Shown one piece after another: positions 18,119 to 28,835 of a stretch of DNA of 64,000 nt. Source of the DNA: an uncultured Gammaproteobacteria bacterium (GTDB lineage Bacteria; Pseudomonadota; Gammaproteobacteria; JAADHQ01). Every line of letters begins with the position of its first letter. The first letter of the stretch is position 1. Location of the stretch: positions 1-64,000 of the forward strand of contig CAMYJD010000014.1 in assembly GCA_947258655.1 (NCBI GenBank), written 5' to 3'. Under the pieces are notes generated by a model. It saw nothing but the letters and a program-made list of their open reading frames with translations, searched no databases and had not been told where the DNA came from. The position numbers were made by a program, and so were the translations under genes.

Positions 18119-18622
18119 TTATACGTTCTTCTCAAGATACTCAATGGTCAGGCGATCCGTTTTGGGTATGCCTGCATCGAGATGGACCGGGTAGGGTTCG
18201 ATATTTTCGCTGCGTACATACCCCCTGCGCTCGTAGTAGCAAATTAATTCGACACGCTGGGAAATGACCGCCATCACATATTTTGAGAGACCCAGATTCG
18301 TGGTCGCATATGCTTCGGCAGTTGCAAGGATCTGTGTGCCAATCCCCTTTCCCTGTGCACCCGGATGCACTGCAAATAATCCTATATATGCCTTGTCACT
18401 TTTCGGGTAAAGGCAGATACAAGAGCGTAAATCACCGTTTTCGGTATAAACAAGTAAATGTGACCGGGGATCTTCGATAGCATGCCTTATTGCTCTGGTC
18501 GACGTTCTTGCTCCATCGACGATATCAGCCTCCGTTGTCCAGCCCTTGTTTCCCCGATAGGCCAGATTCACCAGATCAAGTATGTCGTTGAGCTGATTTA
18601 TATTGGATAATTCCAGTTTCAC
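18119..18622 (-). CDS. GNAT-family N-acetyltransferase
   Basis: The 167-residue protein has the GNAT acetyl-CoA site as HPGAQGKGIGTQIL (about 86-99, the Q/RxxGxG/A motif) after strand KAYIGLFAV. The C-terminal part reads ELICYYERRGYVRSE, the usual YERxGF segment. The start is GTG 18622. The acceptor is unknown. It is upstream of the DJ-1/PfpI gene in the same direction. Confidence 0.85.
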   Translation of the reverse strand: MKLELSNINQLNDILDLVNLAYRGNKGWTTEADIVDGARTSTRAIRHAIEDPRSHLLVYTENGDLRSCICLYPKSDKAYIGLFAVHPGAQGKGIGTQILATAEAYATTNLGLSKYVMAVISQRVELICYYERRGYVRSENIEPYPVHLDAGIPKTDRLTIEYLEKNV

Positions 18623-18808
18623 AATGTTCTCAATCCAACGGCCAGGATCTCTTATGCAAATTAATAAAATTATATGTTGTCGGGTGCGATATTATTAATG
18701 AGGTGCGAGCCTCTGGTAGCAGGGCTAATTCTGCGGAGTTTGATGTAACGGGTCAAGCGAAATTCTAACATCAGGCCGGTTCAATTCAGTCTGTAACTCG
18801 ACAATATT

Positions 18809-18837
18809 TGACAGACGTCACAGTGCGGCATAGATTT
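18809..18837 (+). promoter_or_regulatory. Sigma70-type promoter upstream of the cardiolipin synthase-like gene
   Basis: An exact -35 box TTGACA (18809-18814) is followed after 17 nt by TAGATT (18832-18837), 4 of 6 to the -10 consensus. It lies about 105 nt before the ATG at 18943. The rest of the 18623-18942 gap holds no gene that I can recognise. Confidence 0.45.
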
Positions 18838-18942
18838 GTCTGTTGCACGCCGCTTATTTGGTTTATATTTGTTTGCATCAGACTCGATCGGGTGTTTATA
18901 GCATGCTTTGTATTGTATTTGTCATGGCGGATCTGAATCCGG

Positions 18943-20097
18943 ATGTTTGAGCGCTCCAGACATTACCGCTTCCCGTGGCGAAGCGCACAGCGTTTTCGCT
19001 TATTGATAGATGGTGATCAATTCTTTACTGCAATGCTGGAAAGCATCGATAGCGCCGAGCGGTTTATTTACCTGGAGATGTACCTGTTTGAATCCGGTAA
19101 GGTGGCCAGGCGATTTATCGATGCCCTGTTGGCCGCCAGCGCACGTGGCGTCAGGGTGTATTTGTTGCTCGATGACTATGGTTCGAGTGGCCTGGAAAAG
19201 TCAGACCGCCTCAGACTTGAAGACGGAAAAATTTCTTTATGTTTCTATAATCCGCTGCATTATGGCCGTCTGCGACGTAATCTGTTTCGCGATCATCGCA
19301 AGTTGCTGTTGATCGATGGCAAGATGGCCTATACGGGTGGCGCAGGAATAACGGATGAGTTTGATTGTCATGATGCTGCACAATCCTGTTGGCATGAAGC
19401 CATGATCAGTGTGCATGGCAGTTGCGCAAGTGACTGGCAGTCGCTATTTGAAGATAGCTGGAAGCGCTATGCCGATACCCTGGATAATCCGCACTATAAT
19501 TTCACTGCCATGGAAGAGGCAACAGCACAGGCAGGCCGTGTGGTCGAAAGCAGGTCAATAACCAACTCCGAGGTGATCCGTTCCTTTATTAAGCAAATAA
19601 GGGGTGCAAAAAAAGAAATTCGTCTGGCCAGTGCGTATTTTGTACCCTCCAGGAAAATACGCCGCGAACTATGCAGGCGCGCGGCACGAGGGGTTGATGT
19701 CAGGCTGCTATTGCCAGGGCCCCTTAGCGATCATCCCTGGGTAAGGCACATGGGCAGGCGTTATTATGACAGCCTGCTACGCAGAGGTGTGCGCATCTAT
19801 GAATATCAGCCACGCTTTATGCATATGAAAATACTGTTATGTGATCAGTGGGTCAGCATCGGATCGAGTAATATCGATCGCTGGAATTTCAGATGGAATC
19901 TGGAGGCCAACCAGGAAGTGGAGGACAGCGACTTTGCGGCGAGCGTACAACAGTTGTTCGCCAAGGACCTGGGCGATTCAGTCGAGATCGAACTTGATGA
20001 ATGGCGCAAGCGGCCGTTATGGGTGCGGTTGAATATGTGGTATTGGTCTAAAGTGGTCAGGGTGCTGACCTGGTTCAGCTTTAACCGTAAGGGATAG
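18943..20097 (+). CDS. Cardiolipin synthase-like phospholipase D family enzyme
   Basis: The 384-residue protein has two HKD motifs: H118-R-K120 to D125 in DHRKLLLID, and H294-M-K296 to D301 in HMKILLCD followed by GSSNID. Length and the lack of N-terminal membrane helices suit the ClsB type, which joins phosphatidylglycerol or phosphatidylethanolamine to make cardiolipin. Another phosphatidyltransferase role is possible. It is convergent with malQ and both stop codons fall in one hairpin. Confidence 0.88.
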   Translation: MFERSRHYRFPWRSAQRFRLLIDGDQFFTAMLESIDSAERFIYLEMYLFESGKVARRFIDALLAASARGVRVYLLLDDYGSSGLEKSDRLRLEDGKISLCFYNPLHYGRLRRNLFRDHRKLLLIDGKMAYTGGAGITDEFDCHDAAQSCWHEAMISVHGSCASDWQSLFEDSWKRYADTLDNPHYNFTAMEEATAQAGRVVESRSITNSEVIRSFIKQIRGAKKEIRLASAYFVPSRKIRRELCRRAARGVDVRLLLPGPLSDHPWVRHMGRRYYDSLLRRGVRIYEYQPRFMHMKILLCDQWVSIGSSNIDRWNFRWNLEANQEVEDSDFAASVQQLFAKDLGDSVEIELDEWRKRPLWVRLNMWYWSKVVRVLTWFSFNRKG

Positions 20098-20113
20098 CCC
20101 GCAATGCGGGCTA
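20095..20113. terminator. Hairpin formed by the two convergent stop codons
   Basis: TAGCCCGC (20095-20102) pairs perfectly with GCGGGCTA (20106-20113) around AAT. The left end is the TAG stop of the cls-like gene and the right end, read on the minus strand, is the TAG stop of malQ. It probably ends both messages. Confidence 0.6.
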
Positions 20114-21580
20114 GCGTTGGTACAGCGCAAGCATATCCCTGAGCTTTTGTGCGAGTCCGACAGGCAATTGTTCCCAGCTAAAACGCCACTGCCAGTTGCC
20201 TTCCTGGGTGCCGGGTGTATTCATGCGATGGCCATCTGCCAGTGAAAGGATGTCCTGCATGGGTATGATGCATAGGCGCGCAACCGAGCTTAATGCAGAC
20301 CTGATTAATGGCCACGGCATCGAATCGCGGCTGTTGCCGAGATACTCTTTAACCTTGTGTTGTTCATCATCATTGAGGGAGTCGAACCATGCCAGGCTGG
20401 TGTCATTATCATGGGTGCCCGTATAAACCACGCAGTTTTCCTCATGATGGTGTGGCAGGTAAGGATTGCTTGCGTCACCGGAGAATGCGAATTGCAGTAT
20501 CTTCATGCCGGGGATGTTGAACGCCTTGCGCAATTCATCCACTTCATGCGTGATAATGCCGAGATCCTCGGCGATGATAGGCAGGGGATTGAAACGCTCG
20601 TGCAATTTTTCCAGTAATTCCCGGCCAGGGGCGCGGATCCACTGGCCATTGATCGCAGTCACCTCATTGGCCGGGATTTCCCAGTAGGATTCAAACCCGC
20701 GGAAGTGGTCAATGCGGACAAGATCGAACAGTTCCAGTTGCGTATGCATGCGATTTATCCACCAGGTAAAGCCGTCGTCCTGCATTCTTTCCCAGTCGTA
20801 CAGAGGATTGCCCCAGCGCTGACCGGTCGCCGAGAAGTAGTCGGGCGGGACACCGGCGACGCTGATCGCGCGGCCGTGATTATCGATGCTGAAATATTCC
20901 CGGTGTGCCCAGACCTCGGCACTGTCATGAGCGACAAAGATCGGCATGTCGCCAAACACCTGTATATTATGTTTATGTGCATACTGTTTCAGTTCCAGCC
21001 ATTGCTGGAAAAAAACGAATTGTTCGAATTGTATGCGATCGATGTCTTTTTTCAGGCTCACGCGCGCGCGTTGTAAGGCCTTGCCGTCACGTTCGCGTAA
21101 TTCGTCCGGCCAGTGCATCCAGCCGGCATTGTTTTGCTGTATACGGATGGCTATAAACAGCGAATAATCGGACAGCCAATAGGATTCACGCTCAATGAAA
21201 TCGAGATAGCGGTGATAATAGTTATCCTTGATAGTGAGAAAATTGTTAAAGGCCTTGTCGATACATTCCAGGCGCAGCGGATCATTGATTTTGGTGTCCG
21301 GTGCAGCGCACGAGTCCAGCCAGCCGCGATCGATCAGCCAGTCCATGCTGATCAGGAGCGGATTGCCGGCATGGACAGACAGGCACTGATATGGAGAGCC
21401 GTCCTCATGTGTTGGCCCCAGTGGCAGCATTTGCCAGACACCGATGCCGGCGGAATGCAGGAATTCAATAAAACGATAGGCTTCATGGCCTATGTCACCA
21501 TGATCATTCGAGCCGGGCAGGGATGTCGGGTGTAACAATATGCCGGCGCGACGTTTGTCCAGTGCCTGGTACGTAGTCAT
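20111..21580 (-). CDS. malQ: 4-alpha-glucanotransferase (amylomaltase)
   Basis: MalQ (GH77) moves alpha-1,4-glucan segments between chains. The 489-residue protein starts with RRAGILLHPTSLPG and HGDIGHEAYRFIEFL. It carries GVPPDYFSATGQRWGNPLYDW (about 238-258), the nucleophile Asp in VRIDHFRGFESYWEIP (about 284-299), the acid Glu in IIAEDLGIIT (about 330-339) and YTGTHDNDT (about 380-388). It is the last gene of a leftward operon glgC, GH57, malQ and overlaps GH57 by 4 nt. It likely recycles oligosaccharides during glycogen turnover. Confidence 0.95.
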   Translation of the reverse strand: MTTYQALDKRRAGILLHPTSLPGSNDHGDIGHEAYRFIEFLHSAGIGVWQMLPLGPTHEDGSPYQCLSVHAGNPLLISMDWLIDRGWLDSCAAPDTKINDPLRLECIDKAFNNFLTIKDNYYHRYLDFIERESYWLSDYSLFIAIRIQQNNAGWMHWPDELRERDGKALQRARVSLKKDIDRIQFEQFVFFQQWLELKQYAHKHNIQVFGDMPIFVAHDSAEVWAHREYFSIDNHGRAISVAGVPPDYFSATGQRWGNPLYDWERMQDDGFTWWINRMHTQLELFDLVRIDHFRGFESYWEIPANEVTAINGQWIRAPGRELLEKLHERFNPLPIIAEDLGIITHEVDELRKAFNIPGMKILQFAFSGDASNPYLPHHHEENCVVYTGTHDNDTSLAWFDSLNDDEQHKVKEYLGNSRDSMPWPLIRSALSSVARLCIIPMQDILSLADGHRMNTPGTQEGNWQWRFSWEQLPVGLAQKLRDMLALYQR

Positions 21581-23277
21581 TGGCTAAGCTGCCCTGGTCG
21601 CATCACGCCACCCATGGCCGGCGCACCACTGCCATGGGTAAAGGTTTGTGATAGATAGTCTGGTGGCTCCTGGCCAATGATGGTATACAGGATCGACAGA
21701 TTGAGCCGGAACAGGTGTTCAAAATCGCTGACCGTATCTGCCGGGTTATAGTCACCAAACCACCAGAACCAGTCGGACCCCTCACAAACGGCCAGTTGCT
21801 GTTCCGCCTTGCTCAGACGGTCTCCCTGAATCCTGTGTTCGCTGACAGCGTGGTCGAATGCATGCTTGGCCTCGCTGAGCATATCCCAGGCGCGATTTTT
21901 ATCGCTGTCTCCGATCCACGTGGAAAAGGTGCCATAGACCCAGCTGCCGGCGACCAGCGTATCGAGGTGCGCAACCTGAGGTTGTTTGGCAAGATAATCA
22001 CGATAGGTTGTCAGGTTCAGTTTAGGGTGGGAGCCGATTTGCTGATACAGCGCATCGAGAAAATAGTAACCATTCTCAGGATAGTATTCCCAGGCATTTT
22101 CGCCATCGAGAATAATCGAAACAATACTGTCGGGATTATCCTGACAGGCGATGGCGATATTTTCCAGATGGTGGACCAGGTTGGCGACAGCATCGTCGCC
22201 ATGCCAGTTGGAATATTCGAAGCCGATCAGGTCGGACAGGCCGTCGTCGCGAAAAAAGCAGGCGAGCGGATTTTTATCGATCTGGTAGGCCTGATGGATA
22301 CACTGGATGTCTTCCGGGTCGGATTTATTGATACTGTTATGCAGGACATTGCCACCGCTGGCAGCCCAGGTAAAGCCGGCCTCATGTAACAGTTCCAGGG
22401 TGTCCATGCTGACGCTGCCTTCGGATGGCCAGCAACCGACGGGGATCGTGTCAAAGTGTTTCTGGAAGCTCTTGATGCCTTGTTGTATATGCCAATGTGA
22501 GCGGGTCTTGCCGTCGGGATAGTCCTCAAGTATTGGTAGCTGCACATCGGGCATCGCTTCTTTGGCACTGTCGATATCCAGTAACAGTGGCAAAATAGGG
22601 TGTGCATACGGTGACATGGCCAGTTCAACGCGCCCTTGCCGGGCCAGTTCGCGGTAGCGCGGGATAATCGAGCCCATCAATTCCCCAATGACGGTTAGCA
22701 GCGCATGGCGATCTGCCAGTGTATAGTTACTTTCCTTGTTAATGAGCTGGATGATCACAGGGTTACTGCGTCGCACAGTGGCTCCGGTCCAGCCAAGATG
22801 GTGCCAGACCAGCAGGTCGAAAAAATACTGGTCGCCAAGGTAGGTCAGCAGGTCTTCCTGTTTCAGGGCCGCACGGCCGATGTCCGCCAGACGTTGATAG
22901 GGTTCGAAATAATCTATGACGCGTTCATGGTTGGCACGCAGGCAATCGTGGATCAACTTGCTGCGATCTTCCCTGGTGACGGGCAAAACAGGCTCTGCAA
23001 GTACCGACAGCAGGGTGCATCTGATCGGTGTGCTGTGTTCCAGAAAGTCACTGATCTGTTTGGTATAGTCCTCGATCTGGTCGAGTAATACCGGGGCAAA
23101 ATTGACAATGGCACGGGCATTCTCGTTGTGTTCCAGATGTGCGGCCATGTCGACATAGTCCTTGATGCCATGAAGGTAGGTCCATGGCAACTGGTACTCA
23201 TCCGTACGCAGATCGCGATATTCTGGCTGATGCATATGCCACATCAACGCGACATTGAGTTTCGTGCTAGCGGACAT
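21577..23277 (-). CDS. Glycoside hydrolase family 57 protein (alpha-amylase/glucanotransferase-like)
   Basis: The 566-residue protein has the five GH57 regions in order: HMHQPEYRD (about 14-22), HHLGWTG (about 158), a [15 protein letters not shown] segment with the likely nucleophile Glu (about 273), and [15 protein letters not shown] with the likely acid Asp or Glu (about 373). GH57 enzymes include alpha-amylases, amylopullulanases and branching enzymes; cofactor-free retaining chemistry is known. No signal peptide is seen, so it should act on internal glycogen. It overlaps glgC by 11 nt and malQ by 4 nt. Confidence 0.9.
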   Translation of the reverse strand: MSASTKLNVALMWHMHQPEYRDLRTDEYQLPWTYLHGIKDYVDMAAHLEHNENARAIVNFAPVLLDQIEDYTKQISDFLEHSTPIRCTLLSVLAEPVLPVTREDRSKLIHDCLRANHERVIDYFEPYQRLADIGRAALKQEDLLTYLGDQYFFDLLVWHHLGWTGATVRRSNPVIIQLINKESNYTLADRHALLTVIGELMGSIIPRYRELARQGRVELAMSPYAHPILPLLLDIDSAKEAMPDVQLPILEDYPDGKTRSHWHIQQGIKSFQKHFDTIPVGCWPSEGSVSMDTLELLHEAGFTWAASGGNVLHNSINKSDPEDIQCIHQAYQIDKNPLACFFRDDGLSDLIGFEYSNWHGDDAVANLVHHLENIAIACQDNPDSIVSIILDGENAWEYYPENGYYFLDALYQQIGSHPKLNLTTYRDYLAKQPQVAHLDTLVAGSWVYGTFSTWIGDSDKNRAWDMLSEAKHAFDHAVSEHRIQGDRLSKAEQQLAVCEGSDWFWWFGDYNPADTVSDFEHLFRLNLSILYTIIGQEPPDYLSQTFTHGSGAPAMGGVMRPGQLSQ

Positions 23278-24535
23278 GATGCAATTCCTGCCCCAACATT
23301 TCAGGCGTCACCAGAACGATACCGTTCGGGGACACATGAAAACGGGCCGCATCTTCCTCCCTGTTAACGCCGATAGTCATGTTGTCCGGTAATATGCAGC
23401 CCTTGTCGATGACAGCGCAGTGAATATTGCAGTTTTCACCAATATTGACATCGGGCAGGATAACGGAACTTTCGACAAGGCTGTGTGAATGTACGGTGAC
23501 ATTTGAGAACAGCAATGAATGTTTGATGACTGCACCTGAAATAATGCAGCCGCCCGAGACCATCGAGTCCACGGCCATACCGCGGCGGTCATCATCATCA
23601 AAGACAAATTTTGCCGGTGGTAATTGTTCCTGGTGTGTCCAAATGGGCCATTCCGTGTCGTACAGGTTCAGCTCCGGGGTCACGCCAATCAACTCGAGAT
23701 TGGCTTCCCAGAATGCGTCGACAGTCCCGACATCGCGCCAGAAGGCATGCCGGCTTGTTTTGGGGTCAAGAAAGGAATAGGCGTATACCTTGTACTTGTC
23801 GATCACCGATGGAATGACGTCGTGACCAAAGTCATGCGTTGAATTGTTATTATCGGCATCCTTGATCAGCTGTTCGAACAGGAAGTCACGATTGAAAATA
23901 TAAATACCCATCGACGCTAGCGCGGTATCGGGCTTGCCGGGCATGGGTTCCGGGTTTTCGGGTTTTTCGGAAAAACTGTGGATACGTCCATGTTCGTTGA
24001 CGCCGATAACACCGAAGGCCCGGGCCGTGTCCAGTGGTACTTCAATGCAGCCGATGGTCATATCTGCTTCTTTGTCTACATGAAAGGCCAGCATCGGGCC
24101 ATAGTCCATTTTATAGATATGGTCGCCGGCCAGGACCAGCACATACGAGGGATCATGGTTGCGCAGGATGTCGAGGTTCTGGTAGACGGCATCGGCCGTT
24201 CCCAGATACCAGGTTGTCTCTACGCGCTGTTGTGCCGGTAACAACTCGACGAACTCACCAAACTGGCCGCGCAGGTGCCCCCAGCCCTGTTGTATATGCA
24301 GGATCAGAGAATGTGCCTTGTACTGGGTGATGACGCCGATGCGACGGATGCCCGAATTGACGCAATTGGATAGCGGGAAGTCAATAATGCGGAATTTGCC
24401 TCCGAAGGGTACCGCCGGTTTGGCGCGCCAGTAGGTCAGTTGTCTGAGGCGCGAACCGCGTCCACCGGCCAGAATCAGGGCCATCGTATCGCGGGTCAAG
24501 AGACTGATAAAGCGTGGTTGTTGGTCCGGGTTCAT
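23267..24535 (-). CDS. glgC: Glucose-1-phosphate adenylyltransferase
   Basis: GlgC makes ADP-glucose, the committed step of glycogen synthesis. The 422-residue protein has the nucleotidyltransferase start [33 protein letters not shown] split over residues 15-48, [11 protein letters not shown] (about 105), the [10 protein letters not shown] metal site (about 128-137), the sugar-phosphate loop [13 protein letters not shown] and SEKPENP. The C-terminal half is a left-handed beta-helix ([22 protein letters not shown]). It leads a leftward operon and is divergent from glgB across 177 bp. Confidence 0.96.
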   Translation of the reverse strand: MNPDQQPRFISLLTRDTMALILAGGRGSRLRQLTYWRAKPAVPFGGKFRIIDFPLSNCVNSGIRRIGVITQYKAHSLILHIQQGWGHLRGQFGEFVELLPAQQRVETTWYLGTADAVYQNLDILRNHDPSYVLVLAGDHIYKMDYGPMLAFHVDKEADMTIGCIEVPLDTARAFGVIGVNEHGRIHSFSEKPENPEPMPGKPDTALASMGIYIFNRDFLFEQLIKDADNNNSTHDFGHDVIPSVIDKYKVYAYSFLDPKTSRHAFWRDVGTVDAFWEANLELIGVTPELNLYDTEWPIWTHQEQLPPAKFVFDDDDRRGMAVDSMVSGGCIISGAVIKHSLLFSNVTVHSHSLVESSVILPDVNIGENCNIHCAVIDKGCILPDNMTIGVNREEDAARFHVSPNGIVLVTPEMLGQELHHVR

Positions 24536-24712
24536 ACTGTTGTCTGTACTCCTGTAGGCTTGATTTGATCGTGGCGACCTTATATGAGTAAGATACTGGA
24601 TAATTCAGAAAGATAACAGAAGGATATCAAGATTTTTATCTGGCGCGTTTGTTGCAGGGTAATTGCTCATAAATAACTGCCAATTTGGAACGAAAATTCT
24701 TACAATAGCAAC

Positions 24713-26905
24713 ATGATGACAGAAAAAACAAAAAAGCCGATAAAAATACTCAGTGATGCCTTGTTGCGCCTGATGCACGCCCGACAGCATGACCCCTTTG
24801 CCGTATTGGGAAAGGTTAAAGATGGTGCGCAGGGTATTGTACGCGTGTTCGTTCCCGGTGCAGCTACGATCTGTATTGAGGATCAGAGCCGGCCGATGCT
24901 GCGCCTGGGCGACAGTGATTTTTTCGAGTGGCGTGGTGATACGGCAGAATTGCCGGCACATTACCGTGTGCTATGTATCGATGACCAGGGCCATGATTAC
25001 AGCTATATTGATCCCTATTCATTCATGCCGCAACTATCTGAATTTGACTTGCATCTGTTTGGTGAAGGTAAGCATTGGCATTTATATCAACACCTTGGCT
25101 CACATGTACGCGAAATAGACGGGATCAAGGGTGTGCTGTTCGCGACCTGGGCACCGAATGCGGAACGGGTCAGTGTGGTCGGGGATTTTAATCAATGGGA
25201 TGGACGCGTGCGCCCGATGCGCTCCTGCGGCGCCAGTGGTGTCTGGGAGCTGTTTATACCCGGGCTGGAAGCGGGCGAGTTGTATAAATATGAAATCCGC
25301 AACCGCGACACGGATGCGATCCTGCTGAAAACCGATCCGTATGCACAGCAATTTGAAATTCGGCCGGACACCGCATCCAAGGTTGTACATGAGCATGAAT
25401 ATGACTGGCAGGACCAGGCATGGCTGCAGCAACGTATCGGCAGGGACTGGTTGCATGAGCCGATGTCCGTTTACGAGGTCCACCTGGGTTCCTGGCAACG
25501 CGACCAGGATGGCGGTTTCCTTGGCTATAGGGAGCTGGCGCACCGTTTGGTCGATTACCTGTTGCCGCTGGGATTCAACTTTATTGAATTACTACCCATC
25601 ACCGAACATCCGCTGGATGCCTCGTGGGGATACCAGACCACAGGCTATTTTGCTCCGACGACGCGTTTTGGCGATCCCGATGATTTTCGCTATTTTATCG
25701 ATTATTTCCATACTCATGGTATTGGTGTAATCCTCGACTGGGTGCCGGCACATTTTCCCAAGGACGCGCATGCGCTGGCACGCTTTGACGGCAGCCCATT
25801 GTATGAGCATGAGGACCCGCGCCGTGGCGAGCACCGTGACTGGGGTACGCTGATTTACAATTACGGCCGCAACGAGGTCAGGAACTTCCTGTTATCCAGT
25901 GCGCTGTTCTGGCTGGAGGAATACCATATTGACGGACTGCGTGTCGATGCGGTCGCATCGATGCTATACCTGGATTATTCACGCGAACACGGTGACTGGA
26001 TACCGAATATATACGGTGGTAATGAAAACCTTGAGGCAATAGATTTTATCCGCGAGTTGAATAGCGCTACTCATGCGGAGCATCCGGGCACGATGGTCAT
26101 AGCCGAAGAATCGACGTCGTGGCCGCAGGTTACGCGTCCGGTCTGGCTTGGCGGACTGGGTTTCTCGATGAAATGGAATATGGGCTGGATGCATGATTCA
26201 TTGAAGTACATGCAACAGGATCCGGTATACCGTCATTATCATCATGATCAGCTGACCTTTGGCCTGTTATATGCCTTTACAGAGAATTTTATGCTGCCTT
26301 ATTCACATGATGAGGTTGTGCATGGAAAACGTTCTATGCTGTACAAGATGCCGGGCGATGAATGGCAGCGGTTTTCCAACCTGCGCCTGTTATACAGTTT
26401 TATGTTTACCTATCCGGGCAAAAAGTTATTGTTCATGGGCTGTGAGTTCGCTCAGGGCGATGAATGGAACCATGACAAGGCGCTTGACTGGTATGTTCTG
26501 GACTATGAATTGCATAAGGGCATGCAGCATCTGGTAGGCGATCTGAACAAGCTCTATTGCAATAACAGCGAGTTATACAAGTATGATTTTAACAACAGGG
26601 GTTTTGAATGGATTGATTGTCATGATGCTGCCCAGTCTGTGTTGAGTTATATACGCTGTGCGGATGATGGATGCATGCTGGTTGTTCTGAATTTTACCCC
26701 GGTGCCCAGAGAGAATTACAGAATCGGTGTGCCTGAATCCGGTTATTATCAGGAAGTCCTTAATTCGGATTCTGCCATCTATGGTGGCAGCAATATCGGT
26801 AACAGTGGCGGTGTTCAAAGCGAACCCGGTGAATGGATGAATCGTCAGCACTCGATCAATATCACGCTTCCGCCACTGGCGGCCATGGTTTTCAAGAAAG
26901 TCTGA
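24713..26905 (+). CDS. glgB: 1,4-alpha-glucan branching enzyme
   Basis: GlgB (GH13) cuts alpha-1,4 chains and rejoins them in alpha-1,6 linkage. The 730-residue length includes both N-terminal carbohydrate-binding modules (first from about 30, second with [13 protein letters not shown] near 155). Catalytic regions are [26 protein letters not shown] (nucleophile Asp near 407), IAEESTSWP (acid Glu near 460) and [13 protein letters not shown] (about 525). ATG 24713 and 24716 are alternative starts. glgA follows with a 1-nt overlap of stop and start. Confidence 0.97.
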   Translation: MMTEKTKKPIKILSDALLRLMHARQHDPFAVLGKVKDGAQGIVRVFVPGAATICIEDQSRPMLRLGDSDFFEWRGDTAELPAHYRVLCIDDQGHDYSYIDPYSFMPQLSEFDLHLFGEGKHWHLYQHLGSHVREIDGIKGVLFATWAPNAERVSVVGDFNQWDGRVRPMRSCGASGVWELFIPGLEAGELYKYEIRNRDTDAILLKTDPYAQQFEIRPDTASKVVHEHEYDWQDQAWLQQRIGRDWLHEPMSVYEVHLGSWQRDQDGGFLGYRELAHRLVDYLLPLGFNFIELLPITEHPLDASWGYQTTGYFAPTTRFGDPDDFRYFIDYFHTHGIGVILDWVPAHFPKDAHALARFDGSPLYEHEDPRRGEHRDWGTLIYNYGRNEVRNFLLSSALFWLEEYHIDGLRVDAVASMLYLDYSREHGDWIPNIYGGNENLEAIDFIRELNSATHAEHPGTMVIAEESTSWPQVTRPVWLGGLGFSMKWNMGWMHDSLKYMQQDPVYRHYHHDQLTFGLLYAFTENFMLPYSHDEVVHGKRSMLYKMPGDEWQRFSNLRLLYSFMFTYPGKKLLFMGCEFAQGDEWNHDKALDWYVLDYELHKGMQHLVGDLNKLYCNNSELYKYDFNNRGFEWIDCHDAAQSVLSYIRCADDGCMLVVLNFTPVPRENYRIGVPESGYYQEVLNSDSAIYGGSNIGNSGGVQSEPGEWMNRQHSINITLPPLAAMVFKKV

Positions 26906-28344
26906 TGATGCGCAAGGTGTTGTTTGCATCCAGCGAGGTGTTTCCGTTGGTGAAAACGGGGGGGCTTGCCGATGTGGCCGGCAGCCTGCCGGGAGCGATG
27001 TGTGCACTGCGCCAGGATGTGCGAATCATCCTGCCAGCCTATACCGAGGTGCTTGAGAACATCGGGCGTACACGTTGTATGGCCCGACTGGATATGCCGC
27101 AAGGCGAAGTCAGGATACTGATGGGCAGCCTGCCCGGCACCAGCGTCAAGGTATGGCTGGTTGATTATCCGCCTTTTTTTGCCCGTACCGGCAATCCTTA
27201 CATGGGGCCTGATGGCAATCCATGGCCCGACAATGCCGAGCGTTTTGATCTTTTCTGTCGCGTGATTGTCGAGATCGCGATGAAGCGCACGCAACTGAAA
27301 TGGAAGCCGGATCTTATTCATTGTAATGATTGGCAGACCGGCCTGGTGCCCGCGTTATTGTCGCTGGAAGAACAGGCGCCACCGACAGTTTTTACCATTC
27401 ATAATATGGCCTATCAGGGCCTGTTCTCGCATTCAAGCTTTGTCGCGCTCGGTTTGGCGGATGATCTGTGGTCACACGATGCGCTTGAATTCCACGATCA
27501 GTTATCTTTTATCAAAGGCGGGCTTGTGTATGCAGACAGAATTACGACGGTCAGCCCAACCTATGCCAGAGAGATCCAGACTGCCGAATTCGGTTACGGG
27601 CTCGAGGGTTTGCTTCAGCATCGTTCAAAATACCTGAGTGGCATATTAAATGGTATCGATACCGATGTCTGGAACACGGAAACCGATCCTCATATTATCG
27701 AGCCCTATAGTGTACGTAATGTCGAGTACAAGCAGTTGAATAAAAAAGCCTTGCAACAAAGTTTTGATCTGCGTAAATCCGATGTTCCACTGGCAGGCTT
27801 TATAGGCAGACTCGTATACCAGAAGGGCATTGATATTATTCTGCAGGCCATTGATGCTTTAGTGCAGCTGCCAATTCAACTGGTCTTTCTGGGGACAGGC
27901 GAGGAAGAATACGAGCAGTCATTATTGCATTTTGCCAGGAAGTATCCAGGGCGTGTGGCTGTAAATATCGGCTATAGTGAGTCACTGGCCCATCAGATCG
28001 AAGCCGGAGCAGACCTGTTTTTGATGCCATCACGGTTCGAGCCTTGCGGTCTGAACCAAATGTACAGTCTGCACTATGGCACCTTGCCTGTCGTACGTAA
28101 TGTGGGCGGGTTGGCGGATACCGTCGTTAATACCAATGCCGAGACGCTGGAAAGCGGGCAGGCCAACGGCTTCGTATTCAGCGGTGAACGGCCCGATGAT
28201 CTGGTGCAGTCCCTGCGTTACGCCGTCAAATTGTTCGACAACGATCTGGTCTGGAAAAAATTACAGATCACGGGCATGTGGCGGGACTTTTCCTGGGATC
28301 ATAGTGCGCGCGAATACATTAAACTATATGACCAGTTGGACTGA
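26905..28344 (+). CDS. glgA: Glycogen synthase
   Basis: GlgA (GT5) elongates glycogen from ADP-glucose. The 479-residue protein starts [20 protein letters not shown], with the KTGGLADV ADP-glucose motif at about 17-24. It continues with DLIHCNDWQTGL, TIHNMAYQG, a second domain AGFIGRLVYQKGID (about 300) and the catalytic EPCGLNQMYSLHYGTLPVVRNVGGLADTV region (about 377-405). The start overlaps the glgB stop (ATGA at 26905); ATG 26908 is equally possible. It completes the divergent glycogen cluster and converges with a small SAP-domain gene. Confidence 0.96.
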   Translation: MMRKVLFASSEVFPLVKTGGLADVAGSLPGAMCALRQDVRIILPAYTEVLENIGRTRCMARLDMPQGEVRILMGSLPGTSVKVWLVDYPPFFARTGNPYMGPDGNPWPDNAERFDLFCRVIVEIAMKRTQLKWKPDLIHCNDWQTGLVPALLSLEEQAPPTVFTIHNMAYQGLFSHSSFVALGLADDLWSHDALEFHDQLSFIKGGLVYADRITTVSPTYAREIQTAEFGYGLEGLLQHRSKYLSGILNGIDTDVWNTETDPHIIEPYSVRNVEYKQLNKKALQQSFDLRKSDVPLAGFIGRLVYQKGIDIILQAIDALVQLPIQLVFLGTGEEEYEQSLLHFARKYPGRVAVNIGYSESLAHQIEAGADLFLMPSRFEPCGLNQMYSLHYGTLPVVRNVGGLADTVVNTNAETLESGQANGFVFSGERPDDLVQSLRYAVKLFDNDLVWKKLQITGMWRDFSWDHSAREYIKLYDQLD

Positions 28345-28348
28345 ATCA

Positions 28349-28552
28349 TCAATCCGGTTTTTTCCTCGCAGATGTAAAGCAGTCATCACGCCACAGGCAA
28401 TTTAACTGGTCACAGTATTGGGACGTGGCTGTAGCAAAGCAGTCAAAGTTGCCTTCTTCGCGTTGAATAGCGTGAATCAGGTCGGCCTTGCGGGAACGGC
28501 CGGTTTTAAGGCCGTGGTTACGCGCGATCGTGCGAATTTCCGAAATATTCAT
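28349..28552 (-). CDS. Small SAP/Rho-N-like domain protein with a Cys motif
   Basis: The 67-residue protein has an N-terminal helix-extended-helix of the SAP or Rho N-terminal kind (MNISEIRTIARNHGLKTGRSRKADLIHAIQREEGN). A short C-terminal part follows with CFAT-x5-YC-x3-NCLWRDDC, four cysteines that could bind metal. Similar small proteins occur widely in gammaproteobacteria; their job is unknown but nucleic-acid binding is plausible. ATG 28552 has GGAGC 8 nt upstream. It is convergent with glgA, 4 nt apart. Confidence 0.75.
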   Translation of the reverse strand: MNISEIRTIARNHGLKTGRSRKADLIHAIQREEGNFDCFATATSQYCDQLNCLWRDDCFTSARKKPD

Positions 28553-28835
28553 GTGTTGCTCCATATACACACTGGTGGATTGTAATCGTCTTAAGATCCA
28601 TTGTTAGTTTATAGACCAATATTTATGATAATCCAGTTGTTGGAGATGAATGCGTATTGTATTTGTTATTTGTTATCTGACCCGATTCAGGATTTCTGCC
28701 ACAATATGTTTACGTTTGCAGGGATCCATCTAAAGTGATTAGTATAGTATTCTTGATCAGGCTGCAATTCAGTGCATGTAACCGGGTACGCAACGGCATG
28801 ATTAATCGTAATTTTAAACCAGCGGGGGAATGACA

